Below, in pieces: positions 1 to 12,170 of a stretch of DNA of 64,000 nucleotides. This DNA comes from Rapana venosa (lineage: Eukaryota; Mollusca; Gastropoda; Neogastropoda; Muricidae). The stretch's first letter is position 1, and each line of letters begins with the position of its first letter. Both the position numbers and the translations under genes were made by a program. The DNA lies in contig CM054153.1 of the NCBI GenBank assembly GCA_028751875.1, positions 27,199,552-27,263,551 of the forward strand, given 5' to 3'. The notes under the pieces were generated by a model. That model searched no databases. It was not told where the DNA came from and saw only the letters and a program-made list of their open reading frames with translations.

Positions 1-91
1 TTTTCTGAGAGTATGGATTTCCAGTTTCTTTTTTGAGATTATGGATTTCCAGTTTGGGTCATTCCATTTGGGGGTTGGGGGGGGGAGGTTG

Positions 92-475
92 GGGGTAATT
101 AGCCTAGTGGTTAATGTTGCACTGCCCAGGTTTGAGCCACCACCAAGGCACCATTCAAGGGGATTTTCCCTCAGATGTGCTTAATCCACTCCCCTGAAAG
201 TCCTTTGGATGAGACTATAAACCGAGGCTTGCACACAGAAAATCTTGCACACACATTAAAACACATTTTACCTTTCAGAAGAGTAGGCCATTGCATGCCT
301 TTAGGATTGGAAAGAATATTTTAAAAATGCATGCCGCTGTTGTCATGTTTATACATCATCCCTGAAGTCGGAAAGTGGCTACCTTAATGGTGGGTGAAAA
401 CAGTCACCTACGCAAAATCTCACCATCAGTGAACCCCAAAGCGCTAGCTGAGGAAGGAAAACAGACCTGTTTTGT
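92..475 (+). repeat. tRNA-derived SINE, family A, with tail type B
   Basis: The head carries a good pol III box A (TAGCCTAGTGG, 100-110) and a weaker box B (GGTTTGAGCCA, 129-139). A middle block with 'gagactataaaccgagg' and 'agagtaggccattgc' follows. The element ends in a block of about 110 bp starting 'ctgaagtcgga' and ending 'agctgaggaa', called tail type B here. The same order of blocks recurs at about 1212-1640 and 3095-3490. Non-coding and non-autonomous. Family assignment is by my own comparison within the window; ends are approximate. Confidence 0.7.
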
Positions 476-520
476 TTTCAGCTCATCATTAAGATGTATC
501 CAGTTAATACATGAGCTGTA

Positions 521-651
521 TCGGTGGTCCAGAGGTAACGCGCCTGTCTAGAATGCGAAAAGTCCGGGTCGGGTGTGTGCGTGGTTCGTACCCCGTTTGG
601 GCCCGAAATTTTTCCCCATCCATTAGACCATGAGTGGTGGTCTGGGCGCTA

Positions 652-682
<31 letters not shown>

Positions 683-937
683 CGTGTGTTACACAAAATT
701 TTCAGCGCACGTAAAAGAACCCACGGCAACAAGGGAGTTGTCCTGGCAAAATTCTTAGAAAAAAGCCACTCTGATAGGGAAACAAAAACAGTTGCAGACC
801 AAAAGAAAAAAAAAAGGAAAAAAAAAGGGTGGCGCTGCTCTTGTGGCGACGCGCTCTCCCCGGGGAGAGCAGCCCGAATTTCACGCAGATAAATCTCGTG
901 ACTTAAAGTGGTATAAAATAAAATATAAAATAAAGTA
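521..937 (+). repeat. tRNA-derived SINE, family B, full length
   Basis: Box A (TGGTCCAGAGG, 524-534) and box B (GGTTCGTACCC, 583-593) are spaced as in a tRNA gene. The body includes 'gatgataaaccgaggtcccgtgtg' sequence shared with family A (659-688), an A-rich stretch (805-828), a perfect 18-bp palindrome GCTCTCCCCGGGGAGAGC (853-870), and an (ATAAA)-rich 3' tail. This element type is familiar to me from gastropod genomes. No clear target-site duplication was found. Confidence 0.8.
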
Positions 938-1211
938 TCCTGTTGGTGACTGGTTGTAGAAAGCAGTGGAATGTATTGTACATCAGTTTTAGCCAGGGAC
1001 TTGTCTGCAACATCAGTATTCAATTCACATAGCAGTACATAGAATAATAAAATTTGGTAGTTATACTATTATGCTCAAAGCGTGGTGAAACTGTTGTTAA
1101 GATTGTACATAGAAGCATAGGGGAAGTTTGTTTGTCTTGTGTTTAACATCAAGAAAGCATTTTTCTTTTATTGATGAAGTCATGTATTATGGTGGTTAGA
1201 CAGCATATATT

Positions 1212-1640
1212 GAATGGGGGTTGGACAGCTTTGTAGTTAGTTAAGCTTGCATTCTAATGGCCTTGTTTTGAGCCACCACCGAGGCATTTGTTTGAGGGAT
1301 TTTCCCCTGGAGTTAGCATCAGTACAGACTCTACTCTCCTACAAGTCCTTCATTTGAGACTGTAAACTGAGGTCCTATGTGGAAACACACGCAGAATACT
1401 GCACACAACATTAAACCCTGTTCTGTTTTTGTTATGGAGAGTAGGCCCATGCGTGCTTATAAGAATGGGTAATATTTTTTTTTTAAAACCACTAGCCTAC
1501 AGATGCCATATTTAGACATCATCTCTGAAGTTGGAATGCTGCCACCTTAATGGTGGGCAAGAGGAGTCACATACACAATATCTCACTATTTGCGAACACG
1601 GAGCTCTAACTAAGGAAGAAAACAAAACTTGTGACTTTCT
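1212..1640 (+). repeat. SINE family A copy, tail type B
   Basis: Degenerate copy with the same block order as 92-475: a tRNA-like head with 'ttttgagccaccaccgaggc', the middle block 'gagactgtaaactgagg', 'agagtaggccc', and a type B tail beginning 'ctgaagttggaatgc' at about 1525. Ends are approximate. Confidence 0.65.
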
Positions 1641-2029
1641 CGTTGTGTTGGGATAGGTGCTTTCTATTTCTTTCTTTCTTTTTTGTTGTTGTTGGATAGG
1701 TGCTTTCTATTATCAACAGTTGCGTTAACATGTTTGTTAAGTGTCTGTTGAATAATGGTGAAATTATGTTATTCCATCGTTTATCTTTTGGTAATAGTGG
1801 TTTTTTTCTCTCTCTTTCAAGAGTTATGCTACACCAACATATGTCCTTTGTTTAGGGTTAAAAAAAGTTATCTGTTAATGTTACATGATTGTCTAGTGTG
1901 TGGTAGGAAGATTGGAAGAGCTGTTAACATTTAAGCTTGAACCACTTTTTGCTTGACATGCTCGGGTAAGACAGCTTTTCAAGACCTCTTGTGGTCTGGG
2001 ATCAGCTGTTCCGTGTACAAAATTGAACA

Positions 2030-2292
2030 AAACTGCAGAACATCTTGCGCACACGTTAAATCCTGTTCCGCTTTTCGAAAGAGTAGGCCATTGTGTGCCG
2101 GTGGGAACAGATGACAAAATTTACAAGAACGCATGAACATGGGGACTGAATGTAAAAAAGCACATGAGTGCTTATTCCATTATCCTCGATATTAAAAAAA
2201 AGAAGTCATCTGAGCGCTTTGATTTGTTGCTTTACAAGATTCAGCGCTATATAAATTCCATACATTATTATTATTATTATTATTATTACTTT
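2030..2292 (+). repeat. SINE middle block with alternative (ATT)n tail (tail type A)
   Basis: From 'cagaacatcttgcgcacacg' onward this matches copies at 55202-55407 and, inverted, at 7036-7241 and 63251-63562. Instead of the type B tail it has 'gcttattccattatcctcga', then a segment bounded by AGCGCT at both ends, then 'attccatac' and (ATT)n at 2267-2288. An (ATT)n end fits a LINE-dependent 3' end. Sequence upstream of 2030 does not align with the family A head. Confidence 0.7.
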
Positions 2293-2692
2293 GCTGTGAC
2301 CTGACCTGTTTGGTAAGGAAGTACACTTTTGACCGTATTAACCTTAAGAAAAGGAAGAAGGGAAGTAAAAATAAATTGTAGTCACGATAAAAATAACCTA
2401 AATAAAATAAAACAAAAAATAAGGTAGATATAAGCCACAGTTACTTTGCTATAACCTGGTAAGGAAAGGGAAAAAGTGAACTAAGAATAGATCGTTGTAA
2501 TCATTTAAAAATTTTTTAAAGAAAAAATAGATTGTAGTAATAAAAAGCAATCTTAAAAAAGAAAGGAAAGCAGGAGGGGGGTGGGGGGTGGGAGTGTAGC
2601 TGGGAAATGCTTGAGAGACCCCTAAGAGACTGAACATGATTCAAACCCATTTAACCATTGACCATAACTTTTTACCTGCAAGTTTTTATCCT

Positions 2693-2800
2693 TGAATCCA
2701 TAACTGAAGTCAGAATGCGGCTACCTAAATGTATAAAATAGTCACATACAAAAATTTCACCATCGGTGAACCTCAGAGCTGTAGCTGAGGAACAAAATTT
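2693..2800 (+). repeat. Solo SINE tail module B
   Basis: A block of about 105 bp matching the type B tail ('gaagtcagaatgcggctacc' to 'agctgaggaa') with no recognisable SINE head directly upstream. It is either a 5'-truncated copy or an independently mobile module. Confidence 0.55.
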
Positions 2801-2867
2801 CATCATATCTGAAGTTATGCTTCATGAGCTACATTCACTTATATAATGGACTCGGAACTGAACACTA

Positions 2868-3010
2868 ACAAATGGACCCAGTAGAGGCAGGGCCCTTTGG
2901 TTGGAGGCCCAAACTTTGATAGGATTCTTGTGGACTTCTGACCCTGAGGGTGCCACGTGACAAGCCTAGTCTAGGTATGGATGGGGCAGAGAGGTTGGAG
3001 TGACCAGCAT
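2868..3010 (+). repeat. Interspersed repeat shared with 41320-41680 (inverted)
   Basis: The stretch around 'ttgataggattcttgtgga' and 'ggtatgg' to 'gagaggttggagtg' aligns with the reverse complement of the 41.3-41.45 kb region. Both carry a 'cagggccc' motif followed by a second block about 30 bp later. The family is unknown to me. No coding potential is visible. Confidence 0.5.
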
Positions 3011-3094
3011 GAGAACAACAGTACAGGAAAGTCTTAGAATCTAAGACAAAGCAGCCAAAACAAACAAACAAACAAAAATATGAAGGGTCTTGGT

Positions 3095-3490
3095 ATATGG
3101 TACGGGTTAGAATGTTTAATACTTAATGCAGACGTCGAGGGTTAAAATCTCACTGGCAGTCACTTTGTTGGAAGTTCCTGTTAGCGTTCAGCCAACATGT
3201 GTGAAGTCACCACTCCCCTTCAAGTCTTTTGGATGATACTTTTTATCTGAAATTCTCTGCATGAACACAGTATACCAAGACAATCTTTCTCAGGCATGTG
3301 GAAGTCCATTTGACCTTTTGAAGAAGAGCAGTATATTGCATGCTGGTAGAAATAGATGGCAAACTGCAAACACATGCACTTGAGTTTTCAGATCAGACAT
3401 CATCCCTCAAGATGGAATGTGGCCATAATGATAGTGGGAGAACAGTTGCAAATGCAAAAATCCCACAATAAATGAACCATGCTGTTCTTG
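3095..3490 (+). repeat. Old SINE family A copy, tail type B
   Basis: Strongly diverged third copy in the same orientation as 92-475 and 1212-1640. Recognisable pieces are a tRNA-like head, 'aagtcttttggatga', 'gaagagcagtatattgcatgc', and a decayed type B tail at 3405-3480. Confidence 0.5.
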
Positions 3491-3660
3491 CTGGATTAGA
3501 ATCACACGGAAACTGCCTTGGTAGCGCAGCATGTATAAACTCAAGATGGAAGCCAGTGATTGCATTAGTTTTAGCATGCACTAGACTCACAAGACTGCTT
3601 ATGTAAGCACTGCTGATGTTATTATGTTCAATATATGTAATTGTTATCTATGTCAAGAGT

Positions 3661-3687
3661 TTCCCCCCCCCCCCCCACCCCCCCCCC
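3661..3687. repeat. Poly-C tract
   Basis: A 16-base C run and an 11-base C run split by a single A. Length is likely unreliable in the assembly. Confidence 0.9.
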
Positions 3688-4907
3688 GTTATTGTGAAAT
3701 GTGTTTCTATCCATAAAACAATAGTTTGTCTTGTTCTACACAACTTTGAACGAAAATGTTATTGAAAACACATACACACACATACTTACAAAATAGTTGC
3801 ACATTTTGAACAAGGAGCATAGTGTGCACAGAATACAAAGCAAGAGAGTTGCTTTGTCAGATTGACCCATATGTTTATCATGTTATCATGAAAACTGTGT
3901 TGTTGTGTAGTGCCTTCGAGCATATCCTTTGCTTATTTTAAGTTGTTTGTTTTTTTCATGTTAGGAAAATATGACAGTAGTTTGTGTGTGTAATGGACAG
4001 CTAAATGTAAAAACAACAAAAAAACAAAAAATAAAAAAAACAAACGAAAAACTGTTAGCAACTTGCAAATTGTATTCAGAAGAGTCTGGCAGATGATGAA
4101 GAAATAGGGGTCACTTTGATAGCTTGATTTGAAATAAACAGCCTTTTGAAAAACCTTACACTGTTACAAGGTAATGTCTGAGTTAGAAGAGAATCCTCAT
4201 ACTGTTGAAAGGATATGTCTGTTAATAGTATTATGAGTCAGAAGCTATTCTGTCACAGATTTTTAAAAAATCAATATTTTTTTATGCATTTAAAAAAAAA
4301 AAACCCACTATTTTAAAATGTGATAGGGCTTCATTGATTTTGGCCTCGGACCTATCAATGGATACGGCTGTGACCGTTTGGGCTGTTTTAAGGGTTGTTT
4401 CCCTTGGTTCACTCTCTCTCCAGGCGCCATTTTGTTAGTTCACTGGCAAGCTGCGGCTAGGCCTATTGGCTGGGGCGAAAGAAGCTACTAACAGTTATGC
4501 AAAAGATAAATGAAGACAAACATGGAAACTGCAGCAAAACTGCTAGAAAGTAGCATTTAAGGCTTGCAGGAAGAGCGTCTTTCTGAATTTGCCTTCGAAT
4601 AATTATGAGCAACACTTGAGTGTTGGTCACTAGAAGTGAAAGTACCAAATCGAAAATGGAACTTGAAGTCGGTTTTCTGTCTTTCGAGTGCAGGAACATG
4701 AAAAGGGGACTAAATTTGAAATTATATGGGTGGCGGGAGCAGGTGAGTTCATAACTTATCAATACAAGCTAAAATTAAATGTAACTGCTTGCTTGTTCAA
4801 GTAGTTCTGTGTTCGAGTCAACAATTGGCAAATTAAGTATTCAAAACATTAAGTGTTCAACATGTAATAATCTTTGACTTGTTACAAGATAATCTTTATT
4901 GTCAGTT

Positions 4908-4908
4908 G

Positions 4909-4940
<32 letters not shown>

Positions 4941-4987
4941 CTCCTCTCTCTCCCACACACACACACACACACACACACCACACACAC

Positions 4988-5018
<31 letters not shown>
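4908..5018. repeat. (CT)n followed by (CA)n microsatellite
   Basis: A (TC)n stretch passes into interrupted (CA)n. Open frames across it on both strands are made only of Ser-Leu or Thr-His alternation and are not genes. Confidence 0.95.
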
Positions 5019-6144
5019 GTCACCCGTCACACACACACTCACTATTGGCTTTATTGTTAAATATCCCCCCCCAATGGTGTGTTGAAACTATTAGTAAAAC
5101 TGTAAAGGGAAGACTGATATCCTTCTTATTTGTAACTATCACTATCTATATCTGTATCTGTATCAGGTTTACAATTTTCCAGCACAGATCTATTGTATAC
5201 AATACAAGTTAAATCTATTCTAATTCTGTATCTTTTTATCTCTAGCTCTGAGTCTGACGCGTTTCCCTCCCTCATTATCAACATGTATTGGTGTCTGGGT
5301 GCCAGCCTCTGGTACATTATTGTGAGCTGAATCAAAGCTTGTGTGTGCAGGCAGTATGGAATCACTTTTAAGAACACTATCTCAAGACAATAATCTTATC
5401 TCTAATATCTGTCTTTCACTCTTGGCCAGATTTGCAGTGGTATAAAATTGTCAAAACCTTAATTCTTATGGAGTGTTAGACATGAAAGGAATGCCATGAT
5501 TTGTTTTGTACATATCCATTATTTTCTTCAGGGCAGGTTGCATAAATGACAAAATGATGTGTTTTATCTGGTCACTTTTGATGCAGGCAGTAGTATGTGA
5601 TATAATACAGAAAAATGAGTTGCCTCGAGTTATTCCATTTTCTGTACTGAAACAGTAAAAAGGCTTGTTTTGCATACAGTTGCAGACATGTATTGATGTA
5701 ATGATGTACTGATAGGTCAGGTTTCACTTCCATGAAACACCTGGAGAAATAACCTATTGAAAGTGTTCTGTTCTTGTGGCTGACAGTTTTTATGCTTTGA
5801 TTAAGAAGCACTTTGATGTTAATGATTTGGACTGAACGGTTTGGTGGAAATTTAAATAAAAAGAATTTAAGAAATCTGAATAATGTATAAAGTGTAAACT
5901 TGTAATACGTGTCTATTGTGTATGGCGGCAGAAAACATTCTTTCATGGTCCTATTACTGTTTAGTGCTATATATACACCTGTACAGTATCTGTTATCACT
6001 GAAAATGATCTTGATGCACTGTTAATAAATGGGGCTATACAGTTGATTTTTTTCTTGCCTGGATATGGGTAATTCTTAGCAACCATTGATTATATTTAAA
6101 AAGCCACATGCATGAAAGCTGATTGGTGATGTTGATATTGTCAG

Positions 6145-6276
6145 CTCACTGACCAGCTCCCGGGAAGAGCAGATAGGGGAGTACCGTGAAAATTGGCTTC
6201 TGGTTGATGTGAGTTCACACCAACTTGATGCCGTGTGGACTTGCACCGAAGAGGTGAAGAAGGTGCCCGTCCACAG
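6145..6276 (+). CDS. Candidate exon, possibly an upstream DMXL exon
   Basis: A stop-free 132-bp segment lies between an AG acceptor ('gttgatattgtcag', ending 6144) and a GT donor ('cacag' then 'gtcagc'). Read with one leading base, it gives 43 codons including REEQIGEYRENWLLVDVSS and WTCTEEVKKVPVH, then two trailing bases AG. Those bases join the single leading C of the firm exon at 15120 to make a Ser codon, so the phase fits. Because 132 is a multiple of three it would be a symmetric, skippable exon. I do not recognise the peptide from DMXL proteins. Its composition is protein-like, but it could be a chance open stretch or a decayed repeat. Confidence 0.3.
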
Positions 6277-7035
6277 GTCAGCTGGTTTAAAATTAAATAC
6301 AGCTCAATTGCCACACTCCTGACCACCGTGCTTATGCTTGGTTCTTTGTTTCTGTCAGTTGTTGACTTCTCACACATGCTTACCATCCAGCCTCTCTCTC
6401 ACCTCTGTTTACTTTGCTGTTCTGGGCTCTTGGTTCCCTGTATTCTTTTTATGCCTTATTCAGTAGGAAGGCTGATTTTTCAGTTTGTCTGTTTGGTTTT
6501 TTTCTGTACCAGGTTTTATATAAACTGTTAAAACTTGGTACAGCTGCTATCTGTTTGTTTTAAGAGCTGTTCATAAAATTAAATCTGTATCCAGTGTTTT
6601 TAACTTTTTCTGTCTGTAACATGAAATTTACTTGTATCCAGAGTTTTAACTTTTTTTTCCATATCCATGTGTATTAACCATTAAAAATGGCACAGAACGC
6701 ACTCCGTTTTTTCTTTTTCTTTTCTTTTTAAGGAAGATGTTTGAAGAAAATGGTTGATGAGTTGGTATTGACCTGTATGCATGATCTACTCTTTCCTCTT
6801 GCTGTCCCTGTGGAAAAAGGCAATACTGCTGATACTGCGAAAGTCAATAGTTTGTTCCTGGGATTTTATGAGGATAACATGTGTGTCTTCCCCAGGAAAT
6901 TGTAGGATTTAAATTGCCTTTTTCTTTTCTTTTTTTGGTTTGTAAAGGTGTTTAAAAAAAGAAAAAAGAATTCCTCTTTAAATGGTAAAATTGTTCTCAT
7001 TTTATTTATTTTTTTATTTTAATTTTATTCTTTTA

Positions 7036-7241
7036 TATCGAGGATAATGGAATAAGCACTTATATGCTTTTTTACATCCAGTCCCTGTGTGCATGCGGTT
7101 TTGTAAATTGTCATCTGCTCCCACCGGCACACAATGGCCTACTCTTCCGAAAAGCAGAACAGGATTTTAACGTGTGCGCAAGATGTTCTGCGTACGTTCG
7201 CACACGAGGCCTCAGTTTATACTTAGTCTCATCCAAAGGAT
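7036..7241 (-). repeat. SINE middle block plus tail type A start, inverted
   Basis: Reverse complement of the 55202-55407 copy. It begins with 'tcgaggataatggaataagc' and runs through 'ccaccggcacacaatggcc' to 'cctcagtttatacttagtctc'. No (ATT)n tail is present here. Confidence 0.75.
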
Positions 7242-8711
7242 TCTTTGTGATGGAAAGTTCTAATCTCTGTAACTTTTCTTATTTCTGCTCTTTTCTTCCT
7301 GCTGTCTCTTTATTCTTTACTTGTATAATTTACCTCTTTTGAAAAGTAAGGGTTTTTCTGTTTGTATTTTCTGATTGCCCTTTATTGGCTTTGATAAAAG
7401 GTCTTGTTTAAATACTCATACTGTCAATTTCAGTTTTTAAATTGTTCATTCTTAATTCATGTACCTGTTTTGCAAGGAGGCCTTTTCACATTTGTGTTCT
7501 ATAAGCCTCTTTCTTTTTTTTCCACCTTGCAATCTGTATTTCACCTGTGCTTTTGGTTCCTGTGAATAGGATGTCATGTTTTAAACATTGTATACACTGG
7601 GATGTTCAGAGATACATATAATGTTCATTTTCTTTGGGAGATGAGAAACAGAATGCTGGTGTCCTCAGCTTAGGTAGAACAAAGGTAATTTGAACTTCAC
7701 TACAATTCAGTAACAACTCCCCATCCCCACCCCTAAAATTCAAAAAAAGGAAAAAATGTATGTTAATGTAAATTAGTTATATTCTGGTTTGTTAAGATTT
7801 ATGTTTCAAAACAGATCCTCTTCTAGTGAGGTAACAATACTCCCATTACTAAGTGAAACTCACTCTCTTGGGTAAGAACATGGGTTGAATTGATGGTAAC
7901 GGGATATCAGATGCACTGCTTTGGCATATTTAAAAGGCAGTGAAAAGTGTTGACAGTTGTTTGAGTCGCTTGAATTTTGTTGTGAAAACAGTATGTAGAC
8001 CTGAAATATAAAAAAATTAAGCTCTTTCAATTTTCTGTAACCATAAGTGCTGTCAGGCTTTCTGAATGGTAGGTACTGGTAGGGTTCCTTATTGTTCTTA
8101 TGCTCTCTCTTTTTTTTCCTCTAGCTTTTCTTGCTACTGTTGCCTCCAGTATGTATTCATGATGAAGCTTGATTGTTGTGCATACAGATACTGAGATAGA
8201 TAATGCCGCTTGCACTAGAAATGAAAATTCTCATTGTAAATTATGTTTACAAATATTTCTTTTTCTGCACCAAACGCCTATGGTAGTTTCTGCAATGGCC
8301 AATTCTGATGTATAGATTTTGCTAGCATTTAACATATACATTGGTCAGCACTTTCAGTTAAATAAAAACTTGTTTAAATCTCCTAGGAGTAAAGGTTCCA
8401 TGGGAAAGAGAAAAGTCCTTAATTTTAAGATTCCACACAGGGAGGGGCACATTGTCCCAAGTTTTTCCTGAACCTTTGGTCCCTTCCACTTATGAAAGTC
8501 ATTTTCATTTTATTTCATACTATGGCATGTGACATGTGTGTATGTTTGTAGATAATCAGAAAAATCTTTTTACGGAAATGTGTATTTTTGGATTGTGTAC
8601 CTTTTCACTTTCACTAGTTTCAGGATGTGTAACTTAAAAATGTATAGCTCTTAAGTATTGACATGTAAAAATAAAGCATATTTCATAATATATTGGCAGG
8701 TGGAAAATAAA

Positions 8712-8732
8712 GGGGGGGGGGGGGGGGGGAGG
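8712..8732. repeat. Poly-G tract
   Basis: A run of about 18 G followed by A and GGGG. Likely a length-variable homopolymer. Confidence 0.9.
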
Positions 8733-9088
8733 GGCTGGAGAAATGTATGATTTATGGACTGGAGTGACTAATTCATGGATCAGAAGATCGATGCATTTTG
8801 TAAACTATGACAATGCATTTCATGGGCTGGAGTGACTCATTCTACTGATCAAAGTACTAATTATTCTGTTGGACACCTTGGGAAGTTGCATGTCTCCGAA
8901 CTGGAATGGTTCGCATACATGTAACTATGGACTGAAACTACACCTTTTTTGCGCCTTGAGGCAGGGTACCCTTGTGGGTTGAACTAGCATTCTTCAAGTT
9001 GTCAGAGCATAAATTATTTGCTTGGAAGATGAAACACCATAGTTTTTTTGTTTAAGCTTGGGTGGTAGAACATAATGGTACCTGAGTT

Positions 9089-9124
9089 TGTGTGTGTGTG
9101 TGTGTGTGCGCGCGCGCGCATGCA
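9089..9124. repeat. (GT)n/(GC)n alternating purine-pyrimidine tract
   Basis: An uninterrupted run 'gtgtgtgtgtgtgtgtg' is followed by 'cgcgcgcgcg' and 'catgcat'. Alternating tracts of this kind are the classic Z-DNA-forming type. Confidence 0.85.
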
Positions 9125-11729
9125 TATACTTGTGTGTTGTATTGACCCAACTGCATTATATTGCTGGACATAATATTTTTTTTTGGGGGGGAGGGGAGGG
9201 GGTGTTGTTTTTGTTTCCCTTTTAAACATTTTTTTTATTGCATTTTGTTGTCCAGAGAATATTTTAGATTAGGGATTTTCAGATCATAATTCTATTGAGC
9301 ATGGTGTATTCATTGTTTCACTCAGTAATTTATGGGAACTTAGCATCACATATGTGTAGTACTCCTGATGTGGCTTCAAGTTGAACTATAAGTAGGTGTA
9401 AAGGGATGTAAAATTAAAAGTTGTACTTTAGTTGTAGCATCCATTGTTAGTTGATTCCTTTTGATAATGATTGGCCAATGACCCTGAGAAAGTTTGATGG
9501 TATATTCATTTCTTAATTTCAGTTTAAAACATTTGTTTTGGTTGGTTTGTGTGAGTAGCTGCTTCACATCCTCCTCCCCCTCCTCCATTTTGCCCCAGTG
9601 CATACACAACACCTGCAGCTGTCACCTATCCCCATTCTTTCCTGTCAGGTGTGTAGGTGTATTCATGTGGTTGTATCCTTTTTTGTTTGTTTTTATCAGT
9701 GCTGGATGCCATCTTGATTTCCACTAATGATCATATCATTCACCCAATCCTAGTTTTGCTGGAAGAATCGATGGAATTGTAGGCAAAGCAGATTTGAGAA
9801 GAAAGTGTTTTCAACATTTCATTCATGATCATTATAAAATTTAATTTTTTTATAAAAATTGTGTACGAGTGATGGTCATTTTGAAAGAATTCAAGAGGAT
9901 GTAAAGGGTTGTAACAAAGTCTGTTGTGTTTGATTCCTATATTCTGTTATTGTGGTATCATTTTCTGTTATTCAGTTTTGCTTATAAATTGTTTTCCAAC
10001 TGCTGACCTGTAAATCCAGATTTCTAAGTTTTGAGGTCAGCTGTGTGTTGGGGGAAGTTTGTCTTTTTTTGTTTTTAAGAACCCTGTAGACTTTCAGAAG
10101 CTGCAGACAGTAGCTGCTATACTGGGGAGAAACTTTGTTTTGGTGGAAAACATACCTTTACTTTTGTGTGACATTACACTGCTCAACCCTTCCCTGCATT
10201 ATGATTTTGGGCTGTGGTCCTTTTTCAGTTGTTGTTTGCCCGCCAATATCCTTGGTTATGTGTGCAAAGTGACCATCAGTATGATATTTGGAGTGTGGCC
10301 TTTGTTAATATTTGGTAATTAATTTTAGTGTCAGATGGTATTTTTATTTGCTAATTTAGGGAGTTGAATGCAAACTATAAATCAAGCTTGGAAAGAAGCA
10401 TGCACAGGTCTGCAAAGTAATAGTAGCCTCTGAGTCTGATTAAATGAGGATTAAATAATTGATAAACTTTGTATTTGATAAACTTTGCTTGTATTAAATG
10501 CTGTGTTTGCTGTACTTATCTTGGTAAGCTCTCAACCACCAAATGTTGGGGAAAGAGCAGACTTTCACAAAATCTAGAATGCACAATGGTGTTGATAGTT
10601 CATTAACTTTATCCCTTGCTTCTTTGTCTTTAAATTTTGTTTTGAATTCTAAAGTAATCTTAGTGCAAAACATTTAGCATTGAAGAAAAATAACAAATTT
10701 CAGTACACAGGGGGACAAAAGCAATAGTTTAACTTAGGTGAACTGTAAGACAGTGTGTGTACAGTAACTAGTGGAGCAAGGTTTTGTTAACTGTATGATG
10801 TAGCTATTTTGAACAAGCTCACCCCATAGACCAATATTAAGATCAAAAGATGAAACTGTGTCAAGAAAGGTCTTCTGTCATGGTAAGTAGGATATCTTGA
10901 TTGGTATTTCGTTGCATGTTTTTTGCTAGTAGGAATTCTATTTGCATTATACTCAGAAAAAAGGTCAGCTACCAAGTTGTGATTCTTTAAAAAAAATTTT
11001 TTTATAAACTCTGGGCAAACTTTTTGCTGATCTGAAGCTAAATCTTTTTTTTTTAGGAAGTGGACTTTGATGATAAGGATTATAATAGTATAAACTTACT
11101 GAAAAGTTCTGATTTTAAAAGGTTAGAGGTACTTTGTAATTATTTACCATTTAGAGTGGTGAATGTATGTGAATCAGACGTGTCTGGTGACATGTCTGAA
11201 ACAGAAAGCATGACTGTCTACAATACATCTTCTTGCTGTTGTTGTTGTTGCAAAAGTTTGTATCAGTGAGTGCCAGTGATGCAGAGAATGGCTGGTTGCA
11301 TTTCAGTTTTCAGAAGCGTCGCGTTAACAGTGTGGGGGACATCCCAGTAATGCCGGTATTACCACGGGAACGCAAACTAAGTGCCGTGTGCACATGTAGT
11401 GGTGATATAATTGTCAAGCGGTGAGATTTTTCTGTCAGTGGCTCATACGCAACCTGTATGCGTGCCCTGCCGATCGGAGTGGGGATTTATTTTTTTTTAG
11501 TTGGAAAGGGGTTAAAGCGTACAGTTTTGTTTCATTATGGTTTTGTTTGATTAAGATACTGTATTTATGGCACTGGCTTCATTTCTTCTGTTTCAAATTA
11601 TGTAACTAGAGAAGATTTTTTTCACTTTTTCGAGTTTTTCACTTCATTTCCTGTTTCTTATGAACTTGTATGCTTGGATTTTGGTTGCTGTTGCATCTGC
11701 TTAAAAATAGGACAAGCTGCATTTCTCTT

Positions 11730-12170
11730 TCTGTCTGTGTGTCTGTCTCAGTGTCTGTCTCTGTCTGTCTCTCTTTGGATGTCTGTGTGTGTATGAGAGT
11801 GTTTATAAAATGTATGTGTGTGCGTGTGTGTGTGTGCACGTGTGTGCGTGCACGCACAGAAGCACATTGCACATGCGCACATTATGTACAAAGGAAAGAG
11901 AGCGAGAGCAAGCAGAGAAGTGAGCAATCAACATTGTGTGTATCATTTTATGTGTTATTATTATAGTACGTACACATGCATTGTGTCTGGCTGTGTTGGT
12001 TTGGGTTTGTCTGTATGGCTGAAAAAGTAATTGATTTTGTTTTGAGTGTGAGGCTTGTATGTGTGTGTGTGCACATGTATGCATGTGTGAACATTTTTAT
12101 GTGTTTGTCCACTTTAAGGTGTGTATGTTTGTACATGCATGCATGCTGTGTGCATGTATGCACACATAAT
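11730..12170. repeat. GT-rich degenerate microsatellite region
   Basis: Interrupted TG, TCTG and TGCATG repeats over about 440 bp. The Cys/Val/Met-rich or His/Thr-rich frames it creates on either strand are artefacts of the repeat. Confidence 0.85.

Noticed and set aside
6235..6531. + strand frame with hydrophobic segments resembling a membrane protein
   Set aside because: T-rich intronic DNA translates into Phe/Leu/Val-rich peptides. There are no splice borders or family motifs.
11057..11121. Exon-like stretch with a strong polypyrimidine tract (EVDFDDKDYNSINLLKSS)
   Set aside because: Cannot be joined to the candidate exon at 6145-6276 without a stop, and shows no recognisable similarity. 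It remains only a faint possibility for the exon before 15120.
11321..11513. Possible small piggyBac-type MITE between two TTAA sites
   Set aside because: The two ends do not form convincing inverted repeats and TTAA is frequent in AT-rich DNA.
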